From assembly GCA_964398365.1 (NCBI GenBank), contig CAYNMC010000037.1, positions 1-64,000 of the forward strand: a stretch of DNA of 64,000 bases, written 5' to 3'. Of the stretch, positions 1 to 6,720 are shown piece by piece. Below the pieces are notes generated by a model. It was not told the origin of the DNA and searched no databases. It saw only the letters and a list, made by a program, of their open reading frames with translations. Numbering within the stretch: position 1 is the stretch's first letter; the number at the start of each line of letters is the position of its first letter. A program made the translations under genes and the position numbers. The DNA is from CAYNMC01 sp964398365 (lineage in GTDB: Bacteria; Patescibacteriota; Microgenomatia; UBA1400; CAYNMC01).

Positions 1-18
1 TTTGCTATACTTGGTCAT
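1..18 (-). CDS. 5' end of a possible transposase gene, cut by the window edge
   Basis: On the minus strand a strong Shine-Dalgarno-like GGAGG lies 6 nt before an ATG at 18, giving MTKYSK before the sequence ends. This start is reminiscent of the helix-turn-helix first ORF of IS3-like transposases, and a decayed integrase-core fragment lies just downstream on the other strand. Six codons cannot identify a family, so this is only a candidate. Confidence 0.3.
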
Positions 19-20
19 GG

Positions 21-80
21 TAGCCTCCTTTACTGGCACTAATTAGTGATTAACACTTACTAGTTTAGCCTTGGAGGCTA
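21..80. repeat. Inverted repeat TAGCCTCC / GGAGGCTA
   Basis: TAGCCTCC (21-28) is matched by GGAGGCTA (73-80) across a 44-bp AT-rich spacer that contains the short palindrome ACTAATTAGT. The left arm contains the ribosome-binding site of the minus-strand gene at the window edge, so pairing in its mRNA could hide that site. It could equally be an insertion-sequence end. No function is shown. Confidence 0.35.
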
Positions 81-149
81 TCGTTTTTCTACTACCCAAA
101 CAAAACCCTACATGTCAACTAAATTGCTGAAACTTTAACAAATAAATCT

Positions 150-455
150 TAAGGTATTCCACTTTGATAGAGGCAGGAAAAATCTATCCCAGAACTGTCT
201 TGGATATTTGAAAAGCCTGGGCGTAAAAATATCCGTTTCTGACCCGGCAGTCCCTGGCAGAATCAGATTGAATCATTCTTTTCAAGATTCAAAGCTGAAG
301 CTGGAAATTTAAACAGGTTTGAAGACTTGGGACAACTAACGGAATATGTTTGTCAGTTTATCAATTATTACAACCAAGAAAGGATTGTCACCAAACTTAA
401 AACCAGTCCGGTAAAATACAAACAACAATTAAAAAGTCTCAGAAAGTGTTCTTAA
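150..455 (+). pseudogene. Decayed IS481/IS3-type transposase, integrase-core C-terminus
   Basis: Conceptual translation gives FHFDRGRKNLSQ, then YLKSLGVKISVSDP, and after a one-base deletion near 253 continues in another frame as GSPWQNQIESFFSRFKAE and onward to TAA at 453-455. This is the second half of an rve integrase core: the DRG motif carries the second catalytic Asp and the QIESFF motif the catalytic Glu. The N-terminal half and an intact start are absent. It is a dead fragment. The frame junction is read directly from the sequence; the family is from motif recognition. Confidence 0.75.
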
Positions 456-540
456 AAAATGGGGTACTTAACATCCTAATTGAGTTTAATTATATATCTT
501 AAACTGGTAAAATGGTATCCATAAACAAGATAGTTTTTCT

Positions 541-648
541 ATGAATATAAATTTACTTTACTTCAAAGTAAAAATTTTAACCAAAGACAATACTTATTTT
601 GGAGAAAATCCTAATAGATTTAGGATTGTTTTATTAATATGGCCGTAA
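541..648 (+). CDS. Small ORF (35 aa) coupled to the next gene
   Basis: ATG at 541 opens a 35-codon frame whose TAA (646-648) overlaps the ATG of the following gene at 639, an arrangement typical of translational coupling. Its N-terminus (FKVKILTKDNTYF) resembles the N-terminus of the 86-aa ORF at 1930 (LKIKIYTKDNTNF), so it may be a truncated duplicate of that gene. It is short and AT-rich and may be non-coding. Confidence 0.25.
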   Translation: MNINLLYFKVKILTKDNTYFGENPNRFRIVLLIWP

Positions 649-1940
649 ATAATAATCTTAATAAACAATCTGATGTAATCTATCCTACAACCATAGAGTT
701 TATTATCCGCAAACTTTTAGCAATTTTAATTGTTGCAACAACTCTGTTAGGCTTACAGTTTTGGATATTTTTTGCACCTTTGGGAGTTTTTATCGGTATC
801 TATGTCTTTTTCCGAAAACGTTATTTCTTTTTTCTTGATATTTTAGTTTTTCTTATTGGTATTGTCTTATATTTTCAACATTTACCTTTTATTGGTCCTC
901 CAGCTACGGCTTTAAAAATTCTTCTGTTAAGTCCAACAGCTTCTCTTCTTGCCTCAGTCTCTATGTTAAGCAAGATATTTATTTTGGTTGCCGGTATTCT
1001 TTTTATTCTTACTCAAGTTTTATCTCAATTGAAATTCTTCATCTACTCGAAGAAAAGAGGTTTGATATCTTTATTTCTCAGTTTAGTGGTAACCGCCATT
1101 TTAATTATTTATCCACTTCTGACTCCTGTGTATCTTGTTTCCGGCCAAACGATGCAATTTGGCCATAACTGCCACCCAAGTAAATTTGCTTTCCCGGAAA
1201 CAAAGATGATTCTTATAAAAGACCAACAGTCAAACACTTGGCAATACAGATGGAGCGCTACTAACCGTCTCAATGAAAAAGTTGCTATCTCAAAGATATC
1301 TGCTACTAAACAAGTCAAGAAGTTTTTTGGCTTGCTTGATATTTTCAAGGAAGAAAGAATAATTGCTCCACCATTTAACCAGCAAATAGTGGTTTCAGGT
1401 GCAAAAAAAGAAATGTCGGGTATCCTAGTTGAGCCGAAAACAGATGCCGAAGTTAAAATAACCTCCTATGAGCCGTTTTATGGGCTAAGTCTAATAATTG
1501 GTGACAACTGGTGTACCTTAGCATATGGTTTCTTAACGCTTCAAGCAAGTAATGAGTATACCCAAGTAACAGAAGAAGCAATTGATAGCAGTATAGAATT
1601 TGTACTCGTTGCTGATCCTTCTGTATTTCCTCTAAAAGAGAAAACCACTTTTTATCCAGGAGAGACTGTCTATCCGATGAATTCAGGGTTACCTAAGGAT
1701 ACAAAATATGGTTTTCAAGTTATAGATTCGACTGGTAAACCCGTAATAATCTTTAATAAAGATAAAGTTTGTAAAAGCAAAGGTTTTGGTGATGAGGGTT
1801 GTGGAAGATTTAATGAGAAACACCAAGCCTTCGAACCAGGAACCTACGAAGTACAACTGGTTAAACTTGAAAAAGAAGAAGCGCTGATAGTTGCTAAAAC
1901 ACAAGTAACAATTTCCGTTCAACAAAAAAATGAAAAGTAA
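639..1940 (+). CDS. Unrecognised multi-pass membrane protein with soluble C-terminal half
   Basis: 433 aa. About five hydrophobic segments occupy roughly residues 24-165, followed by a mostly hydrophilic region of about 260 residues predicted outside the membrane. The soluble part contains several Cys residues (near CHPS and DEGCG) that could form disulfides. No family motif was recognised. The upstream 35-aa ORF overlaps its start, and the next small ORF overlaps its 3' end by 11 nt, so the three may be co-transcribed. It lies in a strip of mobile-element debris, so it may be accessory. Confidence 0.7.
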   Translation: MAVNNNLNKQSDVIYPTTIEFIIRKLLAILIVATTLLGLQFWIFFAPLGVFIGIYVFFRKRYFFFLDILVFLIGIVLYFQHLPFIGPPATALKILLLSPTASLLASVSMLSKIFILVAGILFILTQVLSQLKFFIYSKKRGLISLFLSLVVTAILIIYPLLTPVYLVSGQTMQFGHNCHPSKFAFPETKMILIKDQQSNTWQYRWSATNRLNEKVAISKISATKQVKKFFGLLDIFKEERIIAPPFNQQIVVSGAKKEMSGILVEPKTDAEVKITSYEPFYGLSLIIGDNWCTLAYGFLTLQASNEYTQVTEEAIDSSIEFVLVADPSVFPLKEKTTFYPGETVYPMNSGLPKDTKYGFQVIDSTGKPVIIFNKDKVCKSKGFGDEGCGRFNEKHQAFEPGTYEVQLVKLEKEEALIVAKTQVTISVQQKNEK

Positions 1941-2190
1941 TTTTACAGATCTGAAAATCAAAATTTACACCAAAGATAATACTAATTTTTTAGAGCTTGC
2001 AATACTCTTTGATAAGCCGGAATTCCTACAGATGCTGCCACAGTTTAGAAAAGACTATGGTATCCAACAGCTGGTAAAACCTGATAAATACACCGAAACA
2101 ATAAATGCTCTAGAGGATAAAACTGACAAGATAAATTTCTCAAAATACCAAAAACCAAAAGAGTTGATAAAGTTTACCGAGAGCAAGTAA
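1930..2190 (+). CDS. Hypothetical 86-aa protein
   Basis: A small, charged, soluble ORF overlapping the preceding membrane-protein gene by 11 nt. There is no signal peptide, membrane segment or recognisable domain. Its first residues echo the 35-aa ORF at 541 (shared pattern K.KI.TKDNT.F), suggesting that a short duplication framed the membrane-protein gene. It could be a fragment of a larger decayed gene, since recombinase-like debris follows immediately. Confidence 0.45.
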   Translation: MKSNFTDLKIKIYTKDNTNFLELAILFDKPEFLQMLPQFRKDYGIQQLVKPDKYTETINALEDKTDKINFSKYQKPKELIKFTESK

Positions 2191-2201
2191 AGACCAGGGT
2201 A

Positions 2202-2390
2202 TTGACCGCTTTAGGTTTGAACATAACTTTGAAGGACAAGAATTTGTCGATAGATGTGACTAAACCTTTCTTTTTGATTGAGGAGAAGCATCTTTCTACC
2301 ATAAAAACCGACATTTCAGAGTTCGAACCTACCAAAAGTTTCGATTTTAGAAGCAATTCTTATGTTTTTAACTTCATCAATTCAGCCTTG
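2202..2390 (+). pseudogene. Possible C-terminal remnant of a serine recombinase
   Basis: This frame begins at a TTG and has no good ribosome-binding site. It reads LGLNITLKDKNLSIDVTKPF and later FEPTKSF, a pattern resembling the extreme C-terminus of large serine recombinases of Patescibacteria mobile elements. No catalytic domain is present upstream, and the open frame runs into the antisense of tRNA-Gln. A recombinase tail abutting a tRNA gene would fit an old integration event. The assignment is weak. Confidence 0.3.
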
Positions 2391-2461
2391 CTGCCGGGCA
2401 GGGATTCGAACCCCGATAAACAGCTCCAAAGGCTGCTGTCCTACCGTTAGACGACCCGGCA
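2391..2461 (-). tRNA. tRNA-Gln (TTG)
   Basis: A full cloverleaf on the minus strand: acceptor TGCCGGG/CCCGGCA, D-arm GTC..GAC, anticodon loop CTTTGGA (anticodon TTG), T-arm with TTCGAAT loop, discriminator G. CCA is not encoded. It is divergent from the tRNA-Leu gene across a palindromic 42-bp spacer. Confidence 0.93.
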
Positions 2462-2471
2462 CTTGCTGACT

Positions 2472-2494
2472 ATTTTAACATTTTTTGTTAAAAT
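2472..2494. promoter_or_regulatory. Palindromic bidirectional -10 region between two tRNA genes
   Basis: A perfect inverted repeat, ATTTTAACA (2472-2480) / TGTTAAAAT (2486-2494), with a 5-nt centre. Each arm ends in TAAAAT when read outward, placing a -10-like hexamer about 9-10 nt upstream of tRNA-Leu (plus strand) and of tRNA-Gln (minus strand). The symmetry suggests one site serving both promoters. The -35 elements are weak (CTGACT for the plus strand). Confidence 0.45.
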
Positions 2495-2503
2495 TAAGAA
2501 CAC

Positions 2504-2589
2504 GCCGAGGTGGCGGAACTGGTAGACGCGCAGTCTTGAGGAGGCTGTGGGATTTTCCCGTGCAGGTTCAACTCCTGTCCTCGGCACCA
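2504..2589 (+). tRNA. tRNA-Leu (GAG), CCA encoded
   Basis: A class II tRNA: acceptor GCCGAGG/CCTCGGC, anticodon stem CAGTC/GGCTG with loop TTGAGGA (anticodon GAG), a long variable arm (GGGATTTTCCC), and a T-loop TTCAACT. Discriminator A and CCA are encoded at the 3' end. Confidence 0.94.
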
Positions 2590-2607
2590 AAAATGTTATA
2601 TAATTAT

Positions 2608-2683
2608 GGGCACTTAGCTCAGCTGGCAGAGCGTTCGGTTTACATCCGAAAGGTCGTAGGTCCAAGTCCTACAGTGCCCACCA
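2608..2683 (+). tRNA. tRNA-Val (TAC), CCA encoded
   Basis: Acceptor GGGCACT/AGTGCCC, anticodon stem TTCGG/CCGAA with loop TTTACAT (anticodon TAC), a canonical D-arm and an encoded ACCA tail. It follows tRNA-Leu by 18 nt and is probably co-transcribed with it. A TATAAT-like sequence in the spacer could also give it its own start. Confidence 0.94.
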
Positions 2684-2769
2684 TTAGCCAAGTCTAAGGT
2701 TGAGCTATCCGAAAGCGCGGAGACTGAAAACCTTGAATGGCTTAACTTTGCCGAGAGAGTCACGGCGTT

Positions 2770-2785
2770 TCCGCCAGCTGGCGGA
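2770..2785. repeat. Perfect 16-bp GC-rich palindrome
   Basis: TCCGCCAG/CTGGCGGA is a perfect palindrome, strikingly GC-rich against its AT-rich surroundings. Palindromes of this type recur in intergenic regions of Patescibacteria genomes, but only one copy was noticed here. It lies between tRNA-Val and the broken GIY-YIG gene. Confidence 0.5.
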
Positions 2786-2800
2786 ACTGAAAAACAATAA

Positions 2801-3024
2801 ATGTATTTTGTTGATGTTCTTTATGCAGAAAGAATAAAAAAATTTTATACTGGATATACCAAAAATATTAAGAAAAGATTAGCGCATCATAACTTAGGAT
2901 TTTAGACAGATGGTCGAAAAGAGGCATGTCTTGGAAGATAGTTTATTTTGAAAAATATAAAGATAAAAACAAGGCGATTAAAAGAGAAAATTCTTTGAAA
3001 ACAGGTTACGGAAGAAAAATTTAT
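2801..3024 (+). pseudogene. GIY-YIG nuclease domain, broken (UvrC/Intron-type, COG2827-like)
   Basis: ATG at 2801 starts MYFVDVLYAERIKKFYTGYT, the first half of the GIY-YIG motif, followed by the conserved KKRLAHHN segment. An in-frame TAG then interrupts at about 2902, and the rest of the domain is found in another frame (KRGMSWKIVYFEKY, IKRENSLKTGYGRK). At least one frameshift and one stop make it a pseudogene of the small single-domain GIY-YIG family. Its 3' end runs directly into tRNA-Phe. Confidence 0.8.
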
Positions 3025-3097
3025 GCCGAGGTAGCCAAGGCGGTCACGGCGCGTGTCTGAAAAACATGAGATGGAGGTTCGATTCCTCCCCTCGGCA
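3025..3097 (+). tRNA. tRNA-Phe (GAA)
   Basis: Acceptor GCCGAGG/CCTCGGC, anticodon stem CGTGT/ACATG with loop CTGAAAA (anticodon GAA), T-stem GGAGG/CCTCC, discriminator A. The CCA tail is not encoded (CAC follows). Its acceptor stem is identical to that of the tRNA-Leu gene about 500 bp upstream. Confidence 0.93.
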
Positions 3098-3126
3098 CAC
3101 CCTGAAGGTACGCCTTAAACTTAGCG

Positions 3127-3200
3127 GCGGGTATAGTTGAGCGGTTCAACGTCACCTTGCCAAGGTGAAGAGACGGGTTCGACTCCCGTTACTCGCTCCA
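3127..3200 (+). tRNA. tRNA-Gly (GCC), CCA encoded
   Basis: Acceptor GCGGGTA/TACTCGC, anticodon stem TCACC/GGTGA with loop TTGCCAA (anticodon GCC), T-stem ACGGG/CCCGT, discriminator T and encoded CCA. It lies 29 nt after tRNA-Phe. Confidence 0.93.
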
Positions 3201-3249
3201 TATTTAAACAACAACTTCATCAGAATATAATTCTTATCTTAAGATACTC

Positions 3250-3287
3250 AAGACACCTCTAAGGTGGATTACCCTTGACACCTTTGG
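3250..3287. repeat. REP-like element upstream of the RAYT gene
   Basis: It contains AGACACCTCTAAGGTG (3251-3266), a small hairpin with CACCT/AGGTG arms, followed by TTGACACCTTTGG (3275-3287). Closely related words flank the transposase gene on its other side in inverted order, as expected for REP sequences mobilised or recognised by a RAYT protein. Confidence 0.65.
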
Positions 3288-3309
3288 TAAATAGCTATTA
3301 AATAAAATT

Positions 3310-3987
3310 GTGCCTGGAAGAGAAATTGTTCTTGCTAATAATGAAGTTTATCATATTTTTAATCGTTCTATTGCCTCTCAACCTATTTTTTTAAATAAAC
3401 GGGATTATCAAAGGGCTTTAGAGACTTTCTTCTATTATCAGAATTCTCTCCTGCCCACTCGCTATTCAAAATTTATTACTCAGGCTGCTGAAATTAAACA
3501 AAAAATTTTAACAGAGTTAAAAGATGAGAAAAGTTTTTTAGTGGAAATTATAGCTTTCTGTTTTATGCCTACCCATTTTCATTTTTTACTTAAACAAGTT
3601 AAGGATAATGGGATTTCCAAATTCGTCGGTAATTTTAGCAACAGTTATACACGTTATTTCAATACCAAAAATAAAAGAAATGGTCCCTTGTTACAAGGGA
3701 AGTTTAAAGCCGTACATATAACGACAAATGAGCAATTAGTTCATGTTTCAAGATATATTCATCTTAATCCCTATACATCTTTAATAATTAAAAAAGTTGA
3801 AGATCTGATGAATTACCCCTTTTCTTCTTTTCCAGAATATTTAGGCAAATCCAGGCAATCTTTTTGTCAAAAAGAACTGGTTTTGAGCCACTTTAAGAAA
3901 ACCAATACCTATAAAGATTTTGTTTTTAATCAGGCTGATTATCAAAGAACTCTTGACCAGATAAAACATTTAGTTTGTGAGTCTTAA
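3310..3987 (+). CDS. REP-associated tyrosine transposase (RAYT, Y1/HUH family)
   Basis: 225 aa, GTG start. The HUH metal-binding motif is visible as MPTHFHFLL (residues about 91-99), and the helix bearing the catalytic tyrosine as SYTRYFNTKNKR, followed by GPLLQGKFKA. These are hallmarks of the IS200-like Y1 transposase superfamily. The N-terminal VYHIFNRSIASQPIF is typical of the RAYT subfamily. RAYTs cut single-stranded REP hairpins, and here hairpin-forming words lie on both sides. It appears intact (full HUH and Tyr, no frameshift). It has no IS partner genes. Confidence 0.9.
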   Translation: MPGREIVLANNEVYHIFNRSIASQPIFLNKRDYQRALETFFYYQNSLLPTRYSKFITQAAEIKQKILTELKDEKSFLVEIIAFCFMPTHFHFLLKQVKDNGISKFVGNFSNSYTRYFNTKNKRNGPLLQGKFKAVHITTNEQLVHVSRYIHLNPYTSLIIKKVEDLMNYPFSSFPEYLGKSRQSFCQKELVLSHFKKTNTYKDFVFNQADYQRTLDQIKHLVCES

Positions 3988-4002
3988 ATTTCGTAATTTA
4001 AA

Positions 4003-4042
4003 CCCAAGGTGTCTAGATCAAGACACCTCTAAGGTGTCTTTT
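4003..4042. repeat. REP-like hairpin downstream of the RAYT gene
   Basis: CCAAGGTGTC (4004-4013) is followed by a perfect hairpin, AAGACACCT (4020-4028), CTA loop, AGGTGTCTT (4032-4040), then TTTA. The core word AGACACCTCTAAGGTG is identical to that in the upstream element, and CCAAGGTGTC is the near inverse of the upstream GACACCTTTGG. The hairpin plus short T run could also act as the terminator of the RAYT gene. Confidence 0.7.
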
Positions 4043-4057
4043 AGGGTCTAAATGTTG

Positions 4058-4063
4058 TAAAAT
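4058..4063 (+). promoter_or_regulatory. -10 element TAAAAT placing the start of transcription at the yqeY ATG
   Basis: TAAAAT is followed by exactly six bases (TAAATT) and then the ATG at 4070. The expected transcription start is therefore at or next to the start codon, giving a leaderless mRNA. The -35 region is weak. The same spacing is seen at several other genes in the window. Confidence 0.45.
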
Positions 4064-4069
4064 TAAATT

Positions 4070-4510
4070 ATGCTCAAAAATAAAATTCAAGCCGATACCA
4101 TAGCGGCCATGAAAAAAGGTGAAAAAGAAAAACTGGCAGTTTTGCGTTATTTAGCTGCCCAAATTAAAAATGCCGAAATAGAAAAAGGCAAAAGCGAACT
4201 CCCTGACGAGGAAATTATCAAAATTATTACCAGCCAAATTAAAAAACTAGAAGAAACCCTGGCTTTGGTTAGCCGGGCCCAACGTCAAGATCTAAGACAA
4301 AAGACATTGGCCGAAATTGAAATACTTTCTGCTTATTTACCCAAACAATTAAGCAAAGAGGAACTTCTTGAGGCAATTAAAAAAATTAAAGCCGAGCATG
4401 GGGAAGTCCAAAATGCCGGCGCTCTCATCGGTTTGGCGGTGAAGATTTTAAGGGGAAAAGCTGATAATCGTCGCATTGCCCAAACGGTTCAGGAATTATT
4501 TAAGGAGTAA
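4070..4510 (+). CDS. yqeY: GatB/YqeY domain protein
   Basis: 146 aa, the usual length of YqeY. The start MLKNKIQADTIAAMKKGEKEKLAVLRYL and the helical C-terminal half with a conserved NAGALIGLAVKILRGKADNR region match the family (homologous to the tail of GatB, a tRNA-binding helical domain). The role in stand-alone proteins is not well defined; it may relate to tRNA-dependent amidation. It is monocistronic, between the RAYT element and a convergent membrane gene whose stop is 3 nt away. No ribosome-binding site precedes the ATG, in line with a leaderless start. Confidence 0.88.
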   Translation: MLKNKIQADTIAAMKKGEKEKLAVLRYLAAQIKNAEIEKGKSELPDEEIIKIITSQIKKLEETLALVSRAQRQDLRQKTLAEIEILSAYLPKQLSKEELLEAIKKIKAEHGEVQNAGALIGLAVKILRGKADNRRIAQTVQELFKE

Positions 4511-4512
4511 GC

Positions 4513-6039
4513 TCATTTAAAACCAACTTTTTCTTCTATAAATTTAACTAAGGAGAAAGAAGAATTAAGTGGCTCTTTTTGCCACCAGAGGGCGACGTCT
4601 TCATAAACATCAATTGGATTAATGGGTGTCCATTCAGGTTTAACCAGTTGATTTTTGGGCAATTGACTTAGATTAATAATTTTTAAAGATAAATCGGTCT
4701 GGGTAATTACCGGCAATCCCTTCGGACAAACCGAAATACAAGTACCCAAATTGATACCCTTGTTTTTATCAATTAAACCCTCGGTGTCCAAGAGTAAACT
4801 TAAACCAAAAGCCTGATTTGAGCTTTCACCCCGATAATCATAAAGACTAAAACTTTGTTGGGGAAACTGTGTTTTGAGCGTCAAGATTGCCGTTCTAAGA
4901 GCGGGAATTGGGCTTTTAACTTCCAAAAAATGATAGAAATTGGCCTTTAGACTAGAAACAAGTATCAGGATTAAAAGCATGAAGGTTGGCTGGGGAAAAT
5001 TGGCTTTGAGTTTTAGCAAGATCCATGCGGAAAAAAGAAGGATAATTGGTTGCAAATAAATAAGATAGCCTTCGAAACGTTCGCCGTGATGATAACGCAA
5101 TAAGAGAAACTGAAGACCAAAAACAAGGATAAGCTTAAACATTAATTTTGAAAGACGGTGAGTCAATAAATCTTTCATGATGAAAATTAAGCCTGAAACC
5201 ATCAAAATCACGCTCAAAATTGGTAAATTGCCTATTAATGAGGCCCAAAAATTCGGCCAAAAAGAAAAAAGATAAGTTAACCAACGGTTAGGCACATAAA
5301 CCCGATACTGACCAATCAAAAAATAATCCAAAAGATTACGATAATTGGCCCAGTTTTGTTGACTGTCCCAAAAGATAAGCGGCAAAGAAGGAAGGAGTAA
5401 ACCAAAAATTAAAACCGCCGCTTTTTTAAAAATCTTCAAGAAATTGAAATTTAAGAAGATGAGCAGAAGAGGAAAGAAAAAAAGATTAACGGCTTGATAA
5501 TGAAAAGAAAGACCAAAACCAATTGCCAAACCCATTAAAAAAAGAGTTCTCAGCCGCGGTTTTTTAAGATAAGAGATAAAACTTAAAAGCGTTAAAGCGC
5601 TGATGATGGCAATAAAAGTGTGCTGGTTTAAGGCGGTAGCTCGGCTGATTTGCGCTGGACTGACGGCCGCCAAGGCGGCGGTTAAATAGCCTAATTTCTG
5701 ACCGCCAAATTTTTGGCCCACAAGATACATTACCCAGACAAAAAGCCAAGAAACCGTCGCCGTTAAAAGCCAAGGCATGATCAGCCAGTTAAAGTTGGGA
5801 AGATAACTTAGACTGATAAGCCAGTAAAAAATCGGACCAAAAACAAAGGGTCCGGCAGAAGAAAAAGAACCTACCAATGGCCAGTGACTTAGACCCAACT
5901 TAACTGCTTCTCTGGCCACTAAAACGTCTCTACCGATATCGCCAAAAATTGAAAACCTCTCCCCTATTCTATAAAAACGCAAAAAGAAAGCCAAGGCAAA
6001 AATTAAACCCAAAATCAAAGAGTGTTTTGAAAACTTCAT
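4513..6039 (-). CDS. Membrane glycosyltransferase, GT39/ArnT-like (PMT superfamily)
   Basis: 508 aa with roughly ten to twelve membrane helices. The first periplasmic loop carries an Asp-rich motif (FGDIGRDVLVARE, residues about 32-44), where PMT-type enzymes keep their catalytic Asp. Such enzymes transfer a sugar from a polyprenyl-phosphate donor to proteins or lipids at the outer face of the cytoplasmic membrane. The C-terminal about 110 residues form a soluble domain. It overlaps the upstream small AtpI/AtpZ-like gene by 4 nt (ATGA). The substrate cannot be told. Confidence 0.75.
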   Translation of the reverse strand: MKFSKHSLILGLIFALAFFLRFYRIGERFSIFGDIGRDVLVAREAVKLGLSHWPLVGSFSSAGPFVFGPIFYWLISLSYLPNFNWLIMPWLLTATVSWLFVWVMYLVGQKFGGQKLGYLTAALAAVSPAQISRATALNQHTFIAIISALTLLSFISYLKKPRLRTLFLMGLAIGFGLSFHYQAVNLFFFPLLLIFLNFNFLKIFKKAAVLIFGLLLPSLPLIFWDSQQNWANYRNLLDYFLIGQYRVYVPNRWLTYLFSFWPNFWASLIGNLPILSVILMVSGLIFIMKDLLTHRLSKLMFKLILVFGLQFLLLRYHHGERFEGYLIYLQPIILLFSAWILLKLKANFPQPTFMLLILILVSSLKANFYHFLEVKSPIPALRTAILTLKTQFPQQSFSLYDYRGESSNQAFGLSLLLDTEGLIDKNKGINLGTCISVCPKGLPVITQTDLSLKIINLSQLPKNQLVKPEWTPINPIDVYEDVALWWQKEPLNSSFSLVKFIEEKVGFK

Positions 6040-6257
6040 TTAGTTTGGATGAGTTTTTTGATTAATTGGTAAAGAAAGCTAAGAGAAATGAGGACGCCTA
6101 TGCCTAAACCAATTAAGGTAAAAAGCGGCTTGGTGGCAAATTTTTGATCCAGAAAAAAGCCTAAAATAATTAAAATCACCAAGGGAAGGGAAACCGTCCA
6201 GCCGATTTGGCCAACAAGAGAAAGTAAATAGTAAAAGTTAAAGTTGTTTTTTTTCAT
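6036..6257 (-). CDS. Small two-helix membrane protein, AtpZ/AtpI-like
   Basis: 73 aa: two hydrophobic helices (about 13-33 and 43-65) separated by a short loop, FLDQKFATKPLF, that matches the GxxLDxxFxTxP pattern of the F-ATPase gene-1/AtpZ family. These proteins usually precede ATP synthase operons and assist c-ring assembly or Mg transport. Here no ATP synthase genes are adjacent; it is coupled to the glycosyltransferase gene. The assignment rests on the loop motif. Confidence 0.6.
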   Translation of the reverse strand: MKKNNFNFYYLLSLVGQIGWTVSLPLVILIILGFFLDQKFATKPLFTLIGLGIGVLISLSFLYQLIKKLIQTK

Positions 6258-6291
6258 TGACAGGCCTTTCCGGCTGCTGGAAATTATTTTA

Positions 6292-6720
6292 TCAAAATTG
6301 CTGAAAGTAATAAAAATTATAAAAATAATGAATTAATATCGAGGTGGCGAGGCCGCCAGCGAGCCATAAATGATTCTTTTTTATCACAAGACAAAGCAGG
6401 AGAAATGTCCCCAAATGCAATGTGCCTGTTAAAAGCAGTCTTTGGGGGAACAAAAAGATGTTTCCCAAGGCAAAGATATTAACTAAATAAAAAATGCTTT
6501 CAGAGAGCGTAAAAAGCAAGGCGGCAATCACTACCCATTTTAATAAATTTGTTTTAATGTTTTTTGCTGACCTAAATATGAAAAGGAGAATAAATAATTT
6601 TAAAACTTCTTCAATTACATATGGGCAAGGTAATATTTTTTCTAGGGGGATGAGGAAAAGTGGCGCCGATAAGGAAATGAGTAAAGCAATAATTATCAGT
6701 TCCATTTTATGGTTCTTCAA
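6292..6720 (-). CDS. PrsW-like intramembrane metalloprotease, short
   Basis: 142 aa, four to five membrane helices. It shows the spaced motifs expected of PrsW/CAAX-type membrane proteases: EEVLKLF (Glu-Glu-x-x-Lys), a second helix with SESIFYLVN, then a His in TLHLGTF and a His in ILIHYFYN. PrsW cleaves anti-sigma factors in Bacillus; the present protein is much shorter and its substrate is unknown. Its start overlaps the SH3-domain gene by 14 nt, indicating one transcript with the next two genes. Confidence 0.6.
   Translation of the reverse strand: MKNHKMELIIIALLISLSAPLFLIPLEKILPCPYVIEEVLKLFILLFIFRSAKNIKTNLLKWVVIAALLFTLSESIFYLVNIFALGNIFLFPQRLLLTGTLHLGTFLLLCLVIKKNHLWLAGGLATSILIHYFYNFYYFQQF

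Noticed and set aside
2447..2697. Open frames on both strands over the tRNA-Gln/Leu/Val genes
   Set aside because: They are readings of tRNA genes (peptides such as LPGRDSNP or GGTGRRA arise from T-arm and D-arm sequence) and have no own signals.
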